Positions 17,930-25,933 of a stretch of DNA of 64,000 bases are shown one piece after another. The notes below the pieces were generated by a model. It worked only from the letters and a program-made list of their open reading frames with translations, made no database searches and was not told the DNA's origin. Numbering within the stretch: position 1 is the first letter of the stretch; every line of letters starts with the position of its first letter. The stretch comes from Pseudomonadota bacterium (GTDB lineage: Bacteria; Myxococcota_A; UBA796; CAJQPC01), in the NCBI GenBank assembly GCA_024228935.1, contig JAAESX010000080.1, positions 62,001 to 126,000 on the forward strand, read 5' to 3'. A program made the translations under genes and the position numbers.

Positions 17930-19212
17930 CACCGCTCCTTGTTGATCTCGGCCCGGACCTGCAACAGGAGAGCCCCGCCCGCTTGATGGTCCGGTTCGAT
18001 CTTCATGGCCTTCTCGAGCCAGTTCCAGCTGCGCACCAGATTTCCTTCCTGGAAGTCGATGCGGGCCATCAGATAAGCCGGATCTGCCAGGAAGTCACTG
18101 GTATTCGTCGCGAGCTCCACCAGCTCACGACCCTTCTGACGAGCCGCCACGTCCTGCACTCCGGCGCTCGCGAACACCGCCCAGCCCAGCCAGGCGCTCG
18201 CCATCGGCGAGCTCGTGTCCTGTCGCGCCTTCGCGAAACACTTTGTTGCCAGATCCGGCCGTCCTTCCTCGAGGAAGCGATGACCCTGGGCCATGGGGTC
18301 GGTCATGGACAGCGGGGGGGCGGACGCGTTGCCCTCGTTGATGCGCCCGACGGACAACAGGACCCGCGCATGGATCTCCTGCGCCAGGTCGCGGACCTCG
18401 TCGGGCAGCCGCTCGTCGTCCATCATCCGAGCGTAGCGGTCGGTCATGCGCTCGCAGGCCCGCTGAATGGCGGTGGGCGGCATGCCTGGCGAGACGCCGA
18501 CGACGGTCCAGTCGTCCGCGTCGGTGATGAGCCCGATCTCGCGCTCCAGGCGAGCCCGCATCTGTTCGACCTTGCGATGGCCCAGCGGCGCGGTCGCCGT
18601 GGGGCGGACGGCCCGGGGCTTCTCCTTCCGCCGGGGTCGACCGGGACGAGGGCGAGTGCCACCACCGGTCCCCTTGCGCAGCCGGAGCGCTCCGAGCGCG
18701 ATGACCCGGGACAGTTCGTCGCCCAGGACCTCGACGCGGGTCGCTGCTTCGACCAGCAGGTGCCGAAGCGTCGCGCGTGGGTTGTCACGGAACGCCAGCA
18801 GCCGTCGAAGCTCGTGGCTGATCGGCAGGAGCCCGACGCCGATGATCGTGGGGCCGTCGACCAGCGTGGCGTCCAGCGAGCTGGAGTCCACGACGTGCTG
18901 GCCGGCCAGGGTGCCCGCGGCGTGCCACAGGTGGGGAGCGAGGGTTGCGGGCACGCGAGAACCGAAGCTGTCCGCCTGTCGGACCTCCACCGCTCCCGCG
19001 TAGACCATCCGGACGAGCAGCTCGAGGTCGGCCGGATCGCGTGGCTCACCGTTCAGGAGGACCGCTCGGCCCTCGACTCTCTGGCTCCGGACGAACGCGC
19101 TCTGCTTCAGCGCCCAGGCCCGGGCGAGTGCCTGGAGCGTCTCTTCGTCAGCGACGGCCCCTTCCGGGTGCCACCGACGCTCCTCTTCGTTCTCGATCGT
19201 GCTGCGGTCCAT
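17929..19212 (-). CDS. DUF4388-like / J-like / TPR-like protein, paralog 2
   Basis: A 427-residue paralog of 16254-17462. It has the same plan: an N-terminal DUF4388-like region (A-V-L-L-N-G-E-P-R-D then A-G-A-V-E-V), LLPISHELRRLLAF matching RLPISQATRRVLAQ of paralog 1, and then a basic Arg/Pro/Lys-rich linker. A conserved block DDWTVVGVSPG then QRACERMTDRYARM starts near 232. The TPR-like end reads ASAWLGWAVFASAG and SWNWLEKAMKIEPDHQAGG. The last TPR is a clear helix pair. There is no HPD. The stop overlaps the receiver start. The family is not one I can name with confidence. A scaffold for the kinase-receiver pair is a possible role. Confidence 0.75.
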   Translation of the reverse strand: MDRSTIENEEERRWHPEGAVADEETLQALARAWALKQSAFVRSQRVEGRAVLLNGEPRDPADLELLVRMVYAGAVEVRQADSFGSRVPATLAPHLWHAAGTLAGQHVVDSSSLDATLVDGPTIIGVGLLPISHELRRLLAFRDNPRATLRHLLVEAATRVEVLGDELSRVIALGALRLRKGTGGGTRPRPGRPRRKEKPRAVRPTATAPLGHRKVEQMRARLEREIGLITDADDWTVVGVSPGMPPTAIQRACERMTDRYARMMDDERLPDEVRDLAQEIHARVLLSVGRINEGNASAPPLSMTDPMAQGHRFLEEGRPDLATKCFAKARQDTSSPMASAWLGWAVFASAGVQDVAARQKGRELVELATNTSDFLADPAYLMARIDFQEGNLVRSWNWLEKAMKIEPDHQAGGALLLQVRAEINKER

Positions 19213-19224
19213 CGCGTGCGCATC

Positions 19225-20043
19225 CTATCTGGTCGTTTCGCTGGCTCGTTTTCGCCATGCATACGCCACGTTCCGGCTGCCTCGCTCTCTCAGCCACGCT
19301 TTCATCGAGCGCAGGTCGTCGGGATGCACCGCCCACTTGCGCTGGTGGGACAGGCCGAACCCGTGGGCGGATCCGGGGACCGGCATGTCGCCGGCCAGCG
19401 GGTCGTCGACCAGGACCCCGCGCAGATCGACGCTCGCTCGGGACAGCGACGCCGTGATGCGGGGACCGTTCGGCCCAGGTCGCACCGGGCCGAGCTCGCC
19501 GCGGACGAGCTCGGTCACGTGGAGCCCCTCGTGCTCTCGCAGCCAGCGCATCGCCGTCGCGACCGGCTGGTCCGACAGGGCCAGGAGCAGCCGCTCGAGC
19601 GCCGGGTCCGCCGTCGGCCGGTCGGGGTCCAGCGGGATGCGCCCGTCGGGGTCCTCGACCCGCAGCGTCCAGCGCACGAAGACCGGCAGGGCGAGCTCCA
19701 CCCGGTCCAGGACCAGCTCGAAGCGTCGGTCCTCGGCGTGCACGGTGTCGATTCGGAGGCCCCCCGGCCCGAGCAGGTCCGCGGCCAGCAGCGCGCGCAG
19801 ACCGCGCGCCTTCTCGGTCGCCACCCCCTGGCTCTCCAGGAACGCCATCCGGGCCAGGAGGCTGGGCGCCAGATCCCGATCGACGCGCACCCGGACGAGC
19901 TCGCACGGCGCCGGCCAGCCCGTCCGCGGGCACCACGTCGTGTCGTCGCCCGTGGCCAGGACGTGCCCGGCCAGCTCGCGCCACGGGGGGTAGTGGCGGT
20001 TCAGACGCAGGGCGCGCAGGCCAGCGGCGACGGCGTGGATCAC
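19225..20043 (-). CDS. Hypothetical protein, 272 residues
   Basis: Not recognised. The start is GTG at 20043, forming GTGA with the stop of the coiled-coil gene upstream, so the two are coupled. A short segment YPPWRELAGHVLATGDDTTWCPRTGWP lies near the N-terminus, and a later part has alternating strands (F-E-L-V-L-D-R-V-E-L-A-L-P-V-F-V-R-W-T-L-R-V-E-D). It then has VHPDDLRSMKAWLRERG near the C-terminus. There is no signal peptide, no membrane helix and only two cysteines near residue 38. It may bind a lipid or ligand in a beta-rich middle domain, but nothing supports a function. It lies 12 bases before the DUF4388-like gene. Confidence 0.65.
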   Translation of the reverse strand: MIHAVAAGLRALRLNRHYPPWRELAGHVLATGDDTTWCPRTGWPAPCELVRVRVDRDLAPSLLARMAFLESQGVATEKARGLRALLAADLLGPGGLRIDTVHAEDRRFELVLDRVELALPVFVRWTLRVEDPDGRIPLDPDRPTADPALERLLLALSDQPVATAMRWLREHEGLHVTELVRGELGPVRPGPNGPRITASLSRASVDLRGVLVDDPLAGDMPVPGSAHGFGLSHQRKWAVHPDDLRSMKAWLRERGSRNVAYAWRKRASETTR

Positions 20044-20765
20044 GAGCGCTCGAGCTCCTCTTCGAGCTGTCGCAGCGCGCGTCGGCGCTCGGCGGACTCG
20101 GCGTCGATGGCGGCCAGGCGGGCGGCCATCGCGTCCTCGTGTTCCTCGACGTGCCGTCCGCTCTCGGCCGCGAGTGTGCACACCCACTGCATCGAGCGGC
20201 GCATCCTCTCCAGGTCCCTCGGGTCGCGTGACGAGGCCCCCTCGGTCTCGCGCAGCCAGGAGATGTGCAGGTCCATCGCCTCCAGCGCCGCGCGTCCGGC
20301 GGCGTCGACCTGACGCAGGTCGTCGAGAAGCTGGACCAGGCGATCCCGGAGCTGGTCGACCAGCCCGAGCAGGTCGCGGAACCTCTCCTCGTCGGTCGTG
20401 TAGGCCCTCCCAGCCGAGGCCCGGTTGAGCCGACTCCACGTCGCCCGCATCTCGGCCAGGTCGCGGTCGACGAGCTCGAGGTCGAGCGCCAGGAGCTCGG
20501 TGTGGTGATGCACGGCCCGGACCGCTCGTGTCGCCGCTTCGTGGTGGGCCCACACCGCGTCGACGGCCACCGCTGGCGGCGCCTCGACGACGAAGAGCGC
20601 GCGCACCTTGTCCCAGACCGAGGACGGCCTCCGAGGCGGACCGGCCTGGTCGGCGAGCGTCCGACGCAGCTCGTCCCCCAGCTCTCGCTGGACGCGACGT
20701 ACGCCGGCGAGCGCCTCGAGGCGGGCCTGATGCCGCCGTCCGAACTCGAGCAGTCGAGCGTCCAT
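20040..20765 (-). CDS. Coiled-coil hypothetical protein
   Basis: A 241-residue, mostly helical, charged protein. Long stretches without Pro or Gly carry heptad-like Leu/Val spacing (LALDLELVDRDLAEMRATW, LLGLVDQLRDRLVQLLDDL, and a C-terminal Arg/Glu-rich helix ending RQLEEELERS). It has no signal peptide and no membrane segment. Cytoplasmic. It starts 24 bases after the lipoprotein at 20790 and overlaps the next gene by GTGA. It could be a structural or adaptor protein. I cannot assign a family. Confidence 0.65.
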   Translation of the reverse strand: MDARLLEFGRRHQARLEALAGVRRVQRELGDELRRTLADQAGPPRRPSSVWDKVRALFVVEAPPAVAVDAVWAHHEAATRAVRAVHHHTELLALDLELVDRDLAEMRATWSRLNRASAGRAYTTDEERFRDLLGLVDQLRDRLVQLLDDLRQVDAAGRAALEAMDLHISWLRETEGASSRDPRDLERMRRSMQWVCTLAAESGRHVEEHEDAMAARLAAIDAESAERRRALRQLEEELERS

Positions 20766-20789
20766 GGCTCGACCGTATCCCGGTCCTCG

Positions 20790-21845
20790 TCAGCCGCCGC
20801 TGGTCGGGGAGTCGTCCTGCTCGACGATCCCCTCGATGTAGTCGAGGTGCTCGGCGGTGATGTTCTCGCCCTTCAGGAACAGGCACGTCTTCTCGCCGCT
20901 CTCGGGACAGACCTCGCACTCGGCGCCCGCCCCCGCGACCAGCTCGCAGACGTAGTACGGGTCGTCGGCCTCGCCGAAGAGCGACGCCATGTCGGCCGTG
21001 TCGCCGAGGCCCCACAGGCGGCCGCCGCCGAAGCTGGACCCATCCGGCGCGAAGGTGCCCTCGATGTGGAAGTCGTACACCGGGACGAAGGCCCCGTCGT
21101 AGCGCAGCTCGATCTTCTCGGACTCGCCCGAGAAGAACGGCGAGCCGTTGAAGTCGGCGTCCGGGAAGGGCCAGGTCGGGACGTGGTACTGCACCTCGTC
21201 GATGGTCTGGTAGTACTTCTGGGTGTAGGTCCCGTCGTTCTTCAGCCGGCCCTGGGCCCCGATGAGGTCCATCGCGGTGCCGTCGGGCTCGACCGCCTGG
21301 ACACCGATGAGGATGGGCACGTCCAGGTACAGGCTGATGAAGGCGCCGAAGCCCTCGGGCTCGGTGAACGTGACCTCGTCCAGCTCGACCAGGTACACGC
21401 GGTCGACCAGCTGATCCCGGTCCTCGGACAGGTCGCCGCCGTAGAGGTCGGTCGAGAACGTCGAGGTGTAGGCCTCGTCGCAGACCGTGATGGTCAGGGC
21501 GTAGTCGCGGTTGGCCTGCAGGTACCCCTGGACCGTCAGCGTGGCCTGCTCGTCCGAGTCGTTCCAGGACGGGATCAGCGTCGGCGCGTGGTCTTCGCCG
21601 TCATCGGTCGTCGCCAGGGTGAACGAGGCGTCGGGCGCAGGGCCGGTGAAGCTCACCACCAGCTTGTCGCGGTAGTAGACGCCGGTGTCCTGGTCCTCGG
21701 GCGTGATCTCGAGCGGGACGACGAGGCACTCCTCGACGTCGCCCGAGTCCGTCTCGACGACCGGATCCGAGTCGTCGGGCTGGGTCCCGTCGGTGTTGCC
21801 GGGGTCGTCCTTGTTGCAAGCGAGCAGGGCGATGAGCGCGATCAT
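20790..21845 (-). CDS. Lipoprotein, 351 residues, unknown
   Basis: Starts MIALIALLAC with lipobox ALLAC (Cys10), so it is exported and lipidated. The mature protein begins with an acidic linker of Asp, Thr and Ser (D-P-G-N-T-D-G-T-Q-P-D-D-S-D). The next part (T-P-E-D-Q-D-T-G-V-Y-Y-R-D-K-L-V-V-S-F) resembles an Ig-like SbsA-type domain. The C-terminus has a cysteine group CELVAGAGAECEVCPESGEK and one further Cys. The ATG at 21845 overlaps the stop of the previous lipoprotein gene (ATGA). The three lipoprotein genes 24216-20790 look like one set of surface or periplasmic proteins at the head of the long operon. Confidence 0.75.
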   Translation of the reverse strand: MIALIALLACNKDDPGNTDGTQPDDSDPVVETDSGDVEECLVVPLEITPEDQDTGVYYRDKLVVSFTGPAPDASFTLATTDDGEDHAPTLIPSWNDSDEQATLTVQGYLQANRDYALTITVCDEAYTSTFSTDLYGGDLSEDRDQLVDRVYLVELDEVTFTEPEGFGAFISLYLDVPILIGVQAVEPDGTAMDLIGAQGRLKNDGTYTQKYYQTIDEVQYHVPTWPFPDADFNGSPFFSGESEKIELRYDGAFVPVYDFHIEGTFAPDGSSFGGGRLWGLGDTADMASLFGEADDPYYVCELVAGAGAECEVCPESGEKTCLFLKGENITAEHLDYIEGIVEQDDSPTSGG

Positions 21846-22771
21846 GGGGAGACCTCTTCGACCGTGAGCGTGTACCAGTAGAGCGGACCTGTGCCGCCGT
21901 CCTGGTACCGCACCATGAGGTACCAGGTCTCGTCGTGAGCCGACTTCGTGAGCGCCGGATCGGCGCCGGGCTCGGTGGGATGCGTGTAGGCGCTCGCCTC
22001 GGGCGTCTCCTTGAGCTCGCCGTCCTCGGCCATCCAGATCTGGAAGCGCGCATCCAGCGGGGAGCCCTCGCGGTGGGCGACGATCTCGATGCTGAGGTCC
22101 ACCTTGTCCGCCGGGGTGTGGATGACGTACCAGTCCCGCTCGGCGACATCCTCGATGGTGCCGAAGAGCGTGGTCCCGACGTCCAACTCCTGCGCAGCGT
22201 CCCAGCTTCCGTGGCCAGCGTCCTCGACCAGGTCCCAGGTCACCGGGTCCTTGGTCTGCGAGAAGCGGAACTCGTAGTCGTACCCGGACTCTCCGCCCTG
22301 GGCCGTCTCCTCGTTGAGGATGAGCGTCCAGGTGTCCGCTGCGGGCAGAGGCACGACCATGCGCGGGTCGGCGCTCGTCGCGCTCGCCTGCTGGGTCGCC
22401 TTCAGGTCCTCGTCCTCGTTCGAGATGGACAGCAGCACGTTCGCGGCCGACCCCATGTCGCCGGCATCGACGTCGATCTCGAACCAGCCCGAGCCGGTCG
22501 TCTCGGCTGTGTAGAAGTCCAGATCCAGGCCCGCGGTGAACTCGCCGCACGCCAGCTTCTCGAGCACGATGGGCGTCGCGTCGCCGCCGTTGTTGTTCGG
22601 CTCGACCTCGGGCTGCTCACAGGGGGGAGGCGGCGCGGTGTCGTCCGGCTCGGAGTCGTGCTGGCTGTCGCCCCCGGTCTCGTTGTCCGGCTTGCTCGTG
22701 TCGATGTTCGGGATTCCGGGCGTGCACGTGGTGCAGCCGAGCTGGAGCCCCAGGAAGCTGGCGAGCAGCAT
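21842..22771 (-). CDS. Lipoprotein with PPC-like beta-sandwich repeats
   Basis: A 309-residue protein. MLLASFLGLQLGC gives lipobox LQLGC (Cys13). After a Thr/Asp/Pro linker come two related domains. The first (PEVEPNNNGGDATPI, CGEFTAGLDLDFYTAET) has the E-P-N-N motif and D-x-D-x-F/Y signature of bacterial pre-peptidase C-terminal (PPC) beta-sandwich domains. The second (DAAQELDVGTTLFGTIED, DWYVIHTPADKVDLSIEI) has the same plan. PPC domains bind substrates or calcium outside the cell. Start ATG at 22771 overlaps the upstream stop by one base (TGATG). No catalytic domain is seen, so it is probably a binding or structural lipoprotein. Confidence 0.75.
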   Translation of the reverse strand: MLLASFLGLQLGCTTCTPGIPNIDTSKPDNETGGDSQHDSEPDDTAPPPPCEQPEVEPNNNGGDATPIVLEKLACGEFTAGLDLDFYTAETTGSGWFEIDVDAGDMGSAANVLLSISNEDEDLKATQQASATSADPRMVVPLPAADTWTLILNEETAQGGESGYDYEFRFSQTKDPVTWDLVEDAGHGSWDAAQELDVGTTLFGTIEDVAERDWYVIHTPADKVDLSIEIVAHREGSPLDARFQIWMAEDGELKETPEASAYTHPTEPGADPALTKSAHDETWYLMVRYQDGGTGPLYWYTLTVEEVSP

Positions 22772-24216
22772 CAGTAGCAGCCCCGGTCTTCCGGCTCGAA
22801 GATGGCGTCGTCCTCGTCCACCACGACCGCGTCGGGCCACTTGATGATGCCGGCCTGCCACGCCTCGTTCCGGCTCAGGAGCTTGCTGGACTCGCTCTCG
22901 AGATCGCCGTTCAGGTACACCCGGACGGTGGCCGTGGCCGCGCCGTCGCCGTTGTTGTCGTAGTAGAAGACGCGGATGGGGTACTCGCCCGACGCCGGCG
23001 CGTAGATGTTGATGTTCTCGGGGCCGTACCCGTGGATGTCGTCCAGATCGAGGCTCGGATCGTCGTCGCTGCTGGACGTGCCCCAGTCCGGGTTGGCGTT
23101 GCAGTAGCAGGCGTCTCCGGGCCGCTCGTAGAAGGGACTGTCCTGTCCGTCGAGCAGGTGCAGGTCCAGGTCGGCGGCGCCCTGGTCCCAGAACATCTCG
23201 ACGTGGATGGCGTCGATCGGAACGGCCTCGACGCTGTACTTGGCGGGGGCCGAGCGGACGCCGAGTTCGTTCTCGACCACCAGCTGGACCTCGTAGCGGC
23301 CCGCGATATCCAGGTAGGCGTCGGTCACGTCCCAGTCGGTCTGGCGGAGCTCGCCCTCGGAGCCGTCGGGGGCGACGGTCATCGTCCACTCGAACGCGGT
23401 CAGCTCCCAGCCTCCGGGGTCGTACGAGCCGCTGCCGTCGAGGTCCACCGTGATGGGGGGGGCGGCCTCGTCGGGCCCGTCGATGACGGCGACCGGGTAC
23501 TCGAAGTCGCCGCCGCCGTTGCCCAGCAGCGTGACGGTGACGCTCGGCTCGTCGGGGTCGTTGCTCGTGAGCTCGAGCGAGCCGTTGTCGCCGTCGAGCG
23601 TCGTCGGGGCGTAGAGCACGACGACCGTGGTCGAGCTGTTCGGGGCGATGGTCATCCAGCCGGGGGCGTTCGGCAGGCTGAACGCGCCCGAGCCGGTCTG
23701 GTTGGTGCCGCCGAGCACCAGGTCGCCGTCGCCGACGTTGTCGATGGTGAAGTAGAGCGTGCCGATGTCGCCGGGGGCCGTGACGTCGAAGTCGAGGCTG
23801 GTCTGGTCGAGCTGGATGTCCGGCGTGGGACCGTCGGTCCCGGTGCCAGTGAGCGGGAAGCGCAGCTCGGGTCCGCCCTCGGCCTCGGGCACATTGGTCG
23901 TGAAGACGAGCTCGGTGTCGTAGTCCAGGTACGTGCTCGGGGTGAACGTGACGAGGAGCTCCGTCCGCTCGCCCCGGGGGAGGGAGAGCGTGGCGGGCTC
24001 GATCGTGTAGACCCCGTCGTCCTGCGCCAGCGTGACGTCCGCGTCGAGCGGGGCCAGGCCGGTGTTGATCACCTCGACGACCATCCCTTCGGAGTAGTCG
24101 ACGACGACGTCGCCGAAGTCGACCTCCTCGGGGGAGAGGGTCAGCTCCGGCGTCAGCGCAGAGATCTGGGTGTCCGACCCGCTACATGCGAGCAGGAGGG
24201 TCAGTGCCCCGGTCAT
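22771..24216 (-). CDS. Lipoprotein with ASH-like, PKD-like and DUF2135-like domains
   Basis: A 481-residue protein starting MTGALTLLLAC, lipobox LLLAC (Cys11). Two Ig-like repeats of the ASH/choice-of-anchor kind follow (LTLSPEEVDFGDVVVDYSEG and IQLDQTSLDFDVTAPGDIG). Next comes a PKD-like segment (AVIDGPDEAAPPITVDLDGS, SYDPGG). The end (HVEMFWDQGAADLDLHLL then D-I-H-G-Y-G-P-E-N-I-N-I-Y) matches DUF2135-type domains of YfaP-like proteins. Two Cys sit in C-Y-C-N-A-N. It is the first gene of the long minus-strand run. It is divergent from 24271, with a 54-base gap that should hold both promoters. A surface adhesion or matrix role is inferred. Confidence 0.8.
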   Translation of the reverse strand: MTGALTLLLACSGSDTQISALTPELTLSPEEVDFGDVVVDYSEGMVVEVINTGLAPLDADVTLAQDDGVYTIEPATLSLPRGERTELLVTFTPSTYLDYDTELVFTTNVPEAEGGPELRFPLTGTGTDGPTPDIQLDQTSLDFDVTAPGDIGTLYFTIDNVGDGDLVLGGTNQTGSGAFSLPNAPGWMTIAPNSSTTVVVLYAPTTLDGDNGSLELTSNDPDEPSVTVTLLGNGGGDFEYPVAVIDGPDEAAPPITVDLDGSGSYDPGGWELTAFEWTMTVAPDGSEGELRQTDWDVTDAYLDIAGRYEVQLVVENELGVRSAPAKYSVEAVPIDAIHVEMFWDQGAADLDLHLLDGQDSPFYERPGDACYCNANPDWGTSSSDDDPSLDLDDIHGYGPENINIYAPASGEYPIRVFYYDNNGDGAATATVRVYLNGDLESESSKLLSRNEAWQAGIIKWPDAVVVDEDDAIFEPEDRGCY

Positions 24217-24270
24217 GGCGTTGTCTCCTCATCTTCCAGGAAGGTATCCGGTTCGGGATAGGGTCCAGGC

Positions 24271-24867
24271 ATGGAAGCTCGTGCCTTTGTCGACCGCGCC
24301 ATGACGCGGCTTGGATCCGGAAACCCCAGCTCGTTCGCGTTCCATCACTGGAAGCACGCCGGGCGGCCGACGCAGGAAGGGGTCGGCGTGATGCCCATCG
24401 CCGGCGTCGACCCGACCCGGGTCATCGACGCGGTCATGGCGATCGACGAGTACGTCGGCAACGTCCAGCACGTCGCCGAGTCCCGCAGCATCGCGGACAG
24501 CCGCTACGCGCCGCCACAGGCCGTGCGGTTCTACCAGCGGGTCGACATCCCGATGCTGGGCAAGGTGCACCACGAGCTGGTCCTGCACCGCCTGGGCGAG
24601 ATCAACGGCTGGCAGGTCGCCGCCTGGGAGCTCCTGAAGTCGGAGACCGACCGGCTCGACAAGAAGGTCGGCTTCCGCAGCGACTACAACCTGGGCGCCT
24701 GGCTCGTGAAGCCGGGTGTGCTGGGCTACGCGCTGGCGTCGGCGCCTCGGAAGGACGACGTCGGCCGGCTCAAGTTCGCGGCCCTGACGCGCGGTGCGGA
24801 TGCTGCGGCGTCGCGGGTGCTGAAGGCGAACCTCGAGGGCATGGCGCGGTGGGCGGCTCGTCGATGA
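24271..24867 (+). CDS. SRPBCC-like hypothetical protein upstream of selD
   Basis: A 198-residue cytoplasmic protein. The middle (PTRVIDAVMAIDEYVGNVQH, VRFYQRVDIPMLGKVHHEL, INGWQVAAWELL) has the strand-helix pattern of START/SRPBCC ligand-binding proteins, but the match is only structural in style. It starts ATG at 24271; the last bases form ATGA with the selD start (24864-24867), so the two are co-translated. No link to selenium is visible. Its function is unknown and the family call is tentative. Confidence 0.65.
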   Translation: MEARAFVDRAMTRLGSGNPSSFAFHHWKHAGRPTQEGVGVMPIAGVDPTRVIDAVMAIDEYVGNVQHVAESRSIADSRYAPPQAVRFYQRVDIPMLGKVHHELVLHRLGEINGWQVAAWELLKSETDRLDKKVGFRSDYNLGAWLVKPGVLGYALASAPRKDDVGRLKFAALTRGADAAASRVLKANLEGMARWAARR

Positions 24868-25895
24868 GTTTCTTCAAGAAGAAGACGCTCACCGGTCTCG
24901 CCCGGACATGTGGCTGAGGCGCCAAGATCGAGCCGACGGTCTTGTCGGACGCACTCAAAGGCCTGCCTCGCCCCCACCACCCGGACCTGCTCGTCGGGTT
25001 CGAGACGAGTGACGACGCCGCGGTGTTCCGGGTCACCCCCGACATCGCCATCGTCAGCACGTGCGACTTCATCACGCCGCCGGTGGACGACGGCTGGTGG
25101 TTCGGCCAGATCGCGGCGGCCAACGCCATCTCGGACGTCTACTCGATGGGGGGGAGGCCCACGACCGCCCTGAACCTGGTCATGTTCCCGGCGCGGCACC
25201 TGGACATGGGCATCCTGCGGGACATCCTGCGAGGAGGCGCCGAGAAGATCGCCGAGGCGGGGGCGGTCCTGGCCGGCGGGCACACCATCGACGACGACGA
25301 GCCGAAGTACGGGCTGAGCGTGGACGGCATCGTCCACCCCGACCGGGTCATCACGAACGCTGGAGCCCAGGTCGGCGACGCGCTCATCCTGACCAAGCCG
25401 CTCGGTGCGGGCGTGCTGTTCAACGCGGTGCGGGCAGGGAAGATGAAGCTGGCGGACGTGCTCGATACGTTGGCCGTCGTCGCGACACTGAACGGGCCGG
25501 CGATGGAGGCGGCGCTGGCGTTCCAGGTGAACGCGGCGACCGATGTGACCGGCTTCGGCATCCTGGGGCACGCGCTCGAGGTGGCCCACGGCTCGGGCGT
25601 CCGGGTCGAGCTGTCGGCGTCGGCGCTCCCGCTCTACGAGGGGGCCGCGGCGATGTACCGCCGCGGGGTGACGACCGGCTCGAACGCCGGCAACCGCGCG
25701 CTGTGTGCGGGCCACGTGCAGGTCTCGGCGACGCCGGATGGGGTCGAGGAGCTGCTCTACGACCCGCAGACGTCGGGTGGCCTGCTGCTGTGCGTGCCGG
25801 ATGGCGAGGCTGTGCTGGCCGCGATTCGGGCGGCTGGTGTGGACGCCGCCATCGTCGGGCACGTGGTCGAGGGCTCCGGGGTCGTCGTCTCATAG
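24864..25895 (+). CDS. selD: Selenophosphate synthetase, selenocysteine-containing
   Basis: Makes selenophosphate from selenide and ATP, the selenium donor for selenocysteine and 2-selenouridine. The frame runs from ATG at 24864 through an in-frame TGA at 24915-24917 to TAG at 25895: 343 residues if TGA is read as selenocysteine. The start reads MSFFKKKTLTGLARTCG, then U18, then GAK21. In SelD the catalytic residue 17 is Cys or Sec and residue 20 is the essential Lys; here U18 and K21 hold that three-residue spacing. Downstream are FETSDDAAVF, FITPPVDDGWWFGQIAAANA, SDVYSMGG, LAGGHTIDDDEPKYGL, TDVTGFGILGHA, and LYDPQTSGGLL, all SelD landmarks. A caller that treats TGA as stop would start at the TTG at 24942 and lose the active site. 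Overlaps the upstream gene by 4 bases. Confidence 0.95.
24923..24944 (+). promoter_or_regulatory. Candidate bacterial SECIS hairpin for selD
   Basis: Six bases after the UGA codon the RNA can form an 8-bp stem, CAAGATCG (24923-24930) with CGGTCTTG (24937-24944), including one U-G pair, closing a six-base loop AGCCGA. A hairpin just downstream of UGA is what SelB needs for selenocysteine insertion, and the second loop base is G, as in many bacterial elements. The stem starts nearer to the UGA than in E. coli fdhF and lacks the GU loop pair, so the match is suggestive only. It lies within codons 20-27. Confidence 0.45.
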
Positions 25896-25933
25896 AAGGA
25901 CGGACCCGGTAGCATCCGGACCGGAGGTGCTCG

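Noticed and set aside
24942..25895. SelD starting at the TTG at 24942
   Set aside because: It would lack the catalytic residue and Lys. The upstream frame to 24864 carries the proper N-terminus and overlap with the preceding gene.
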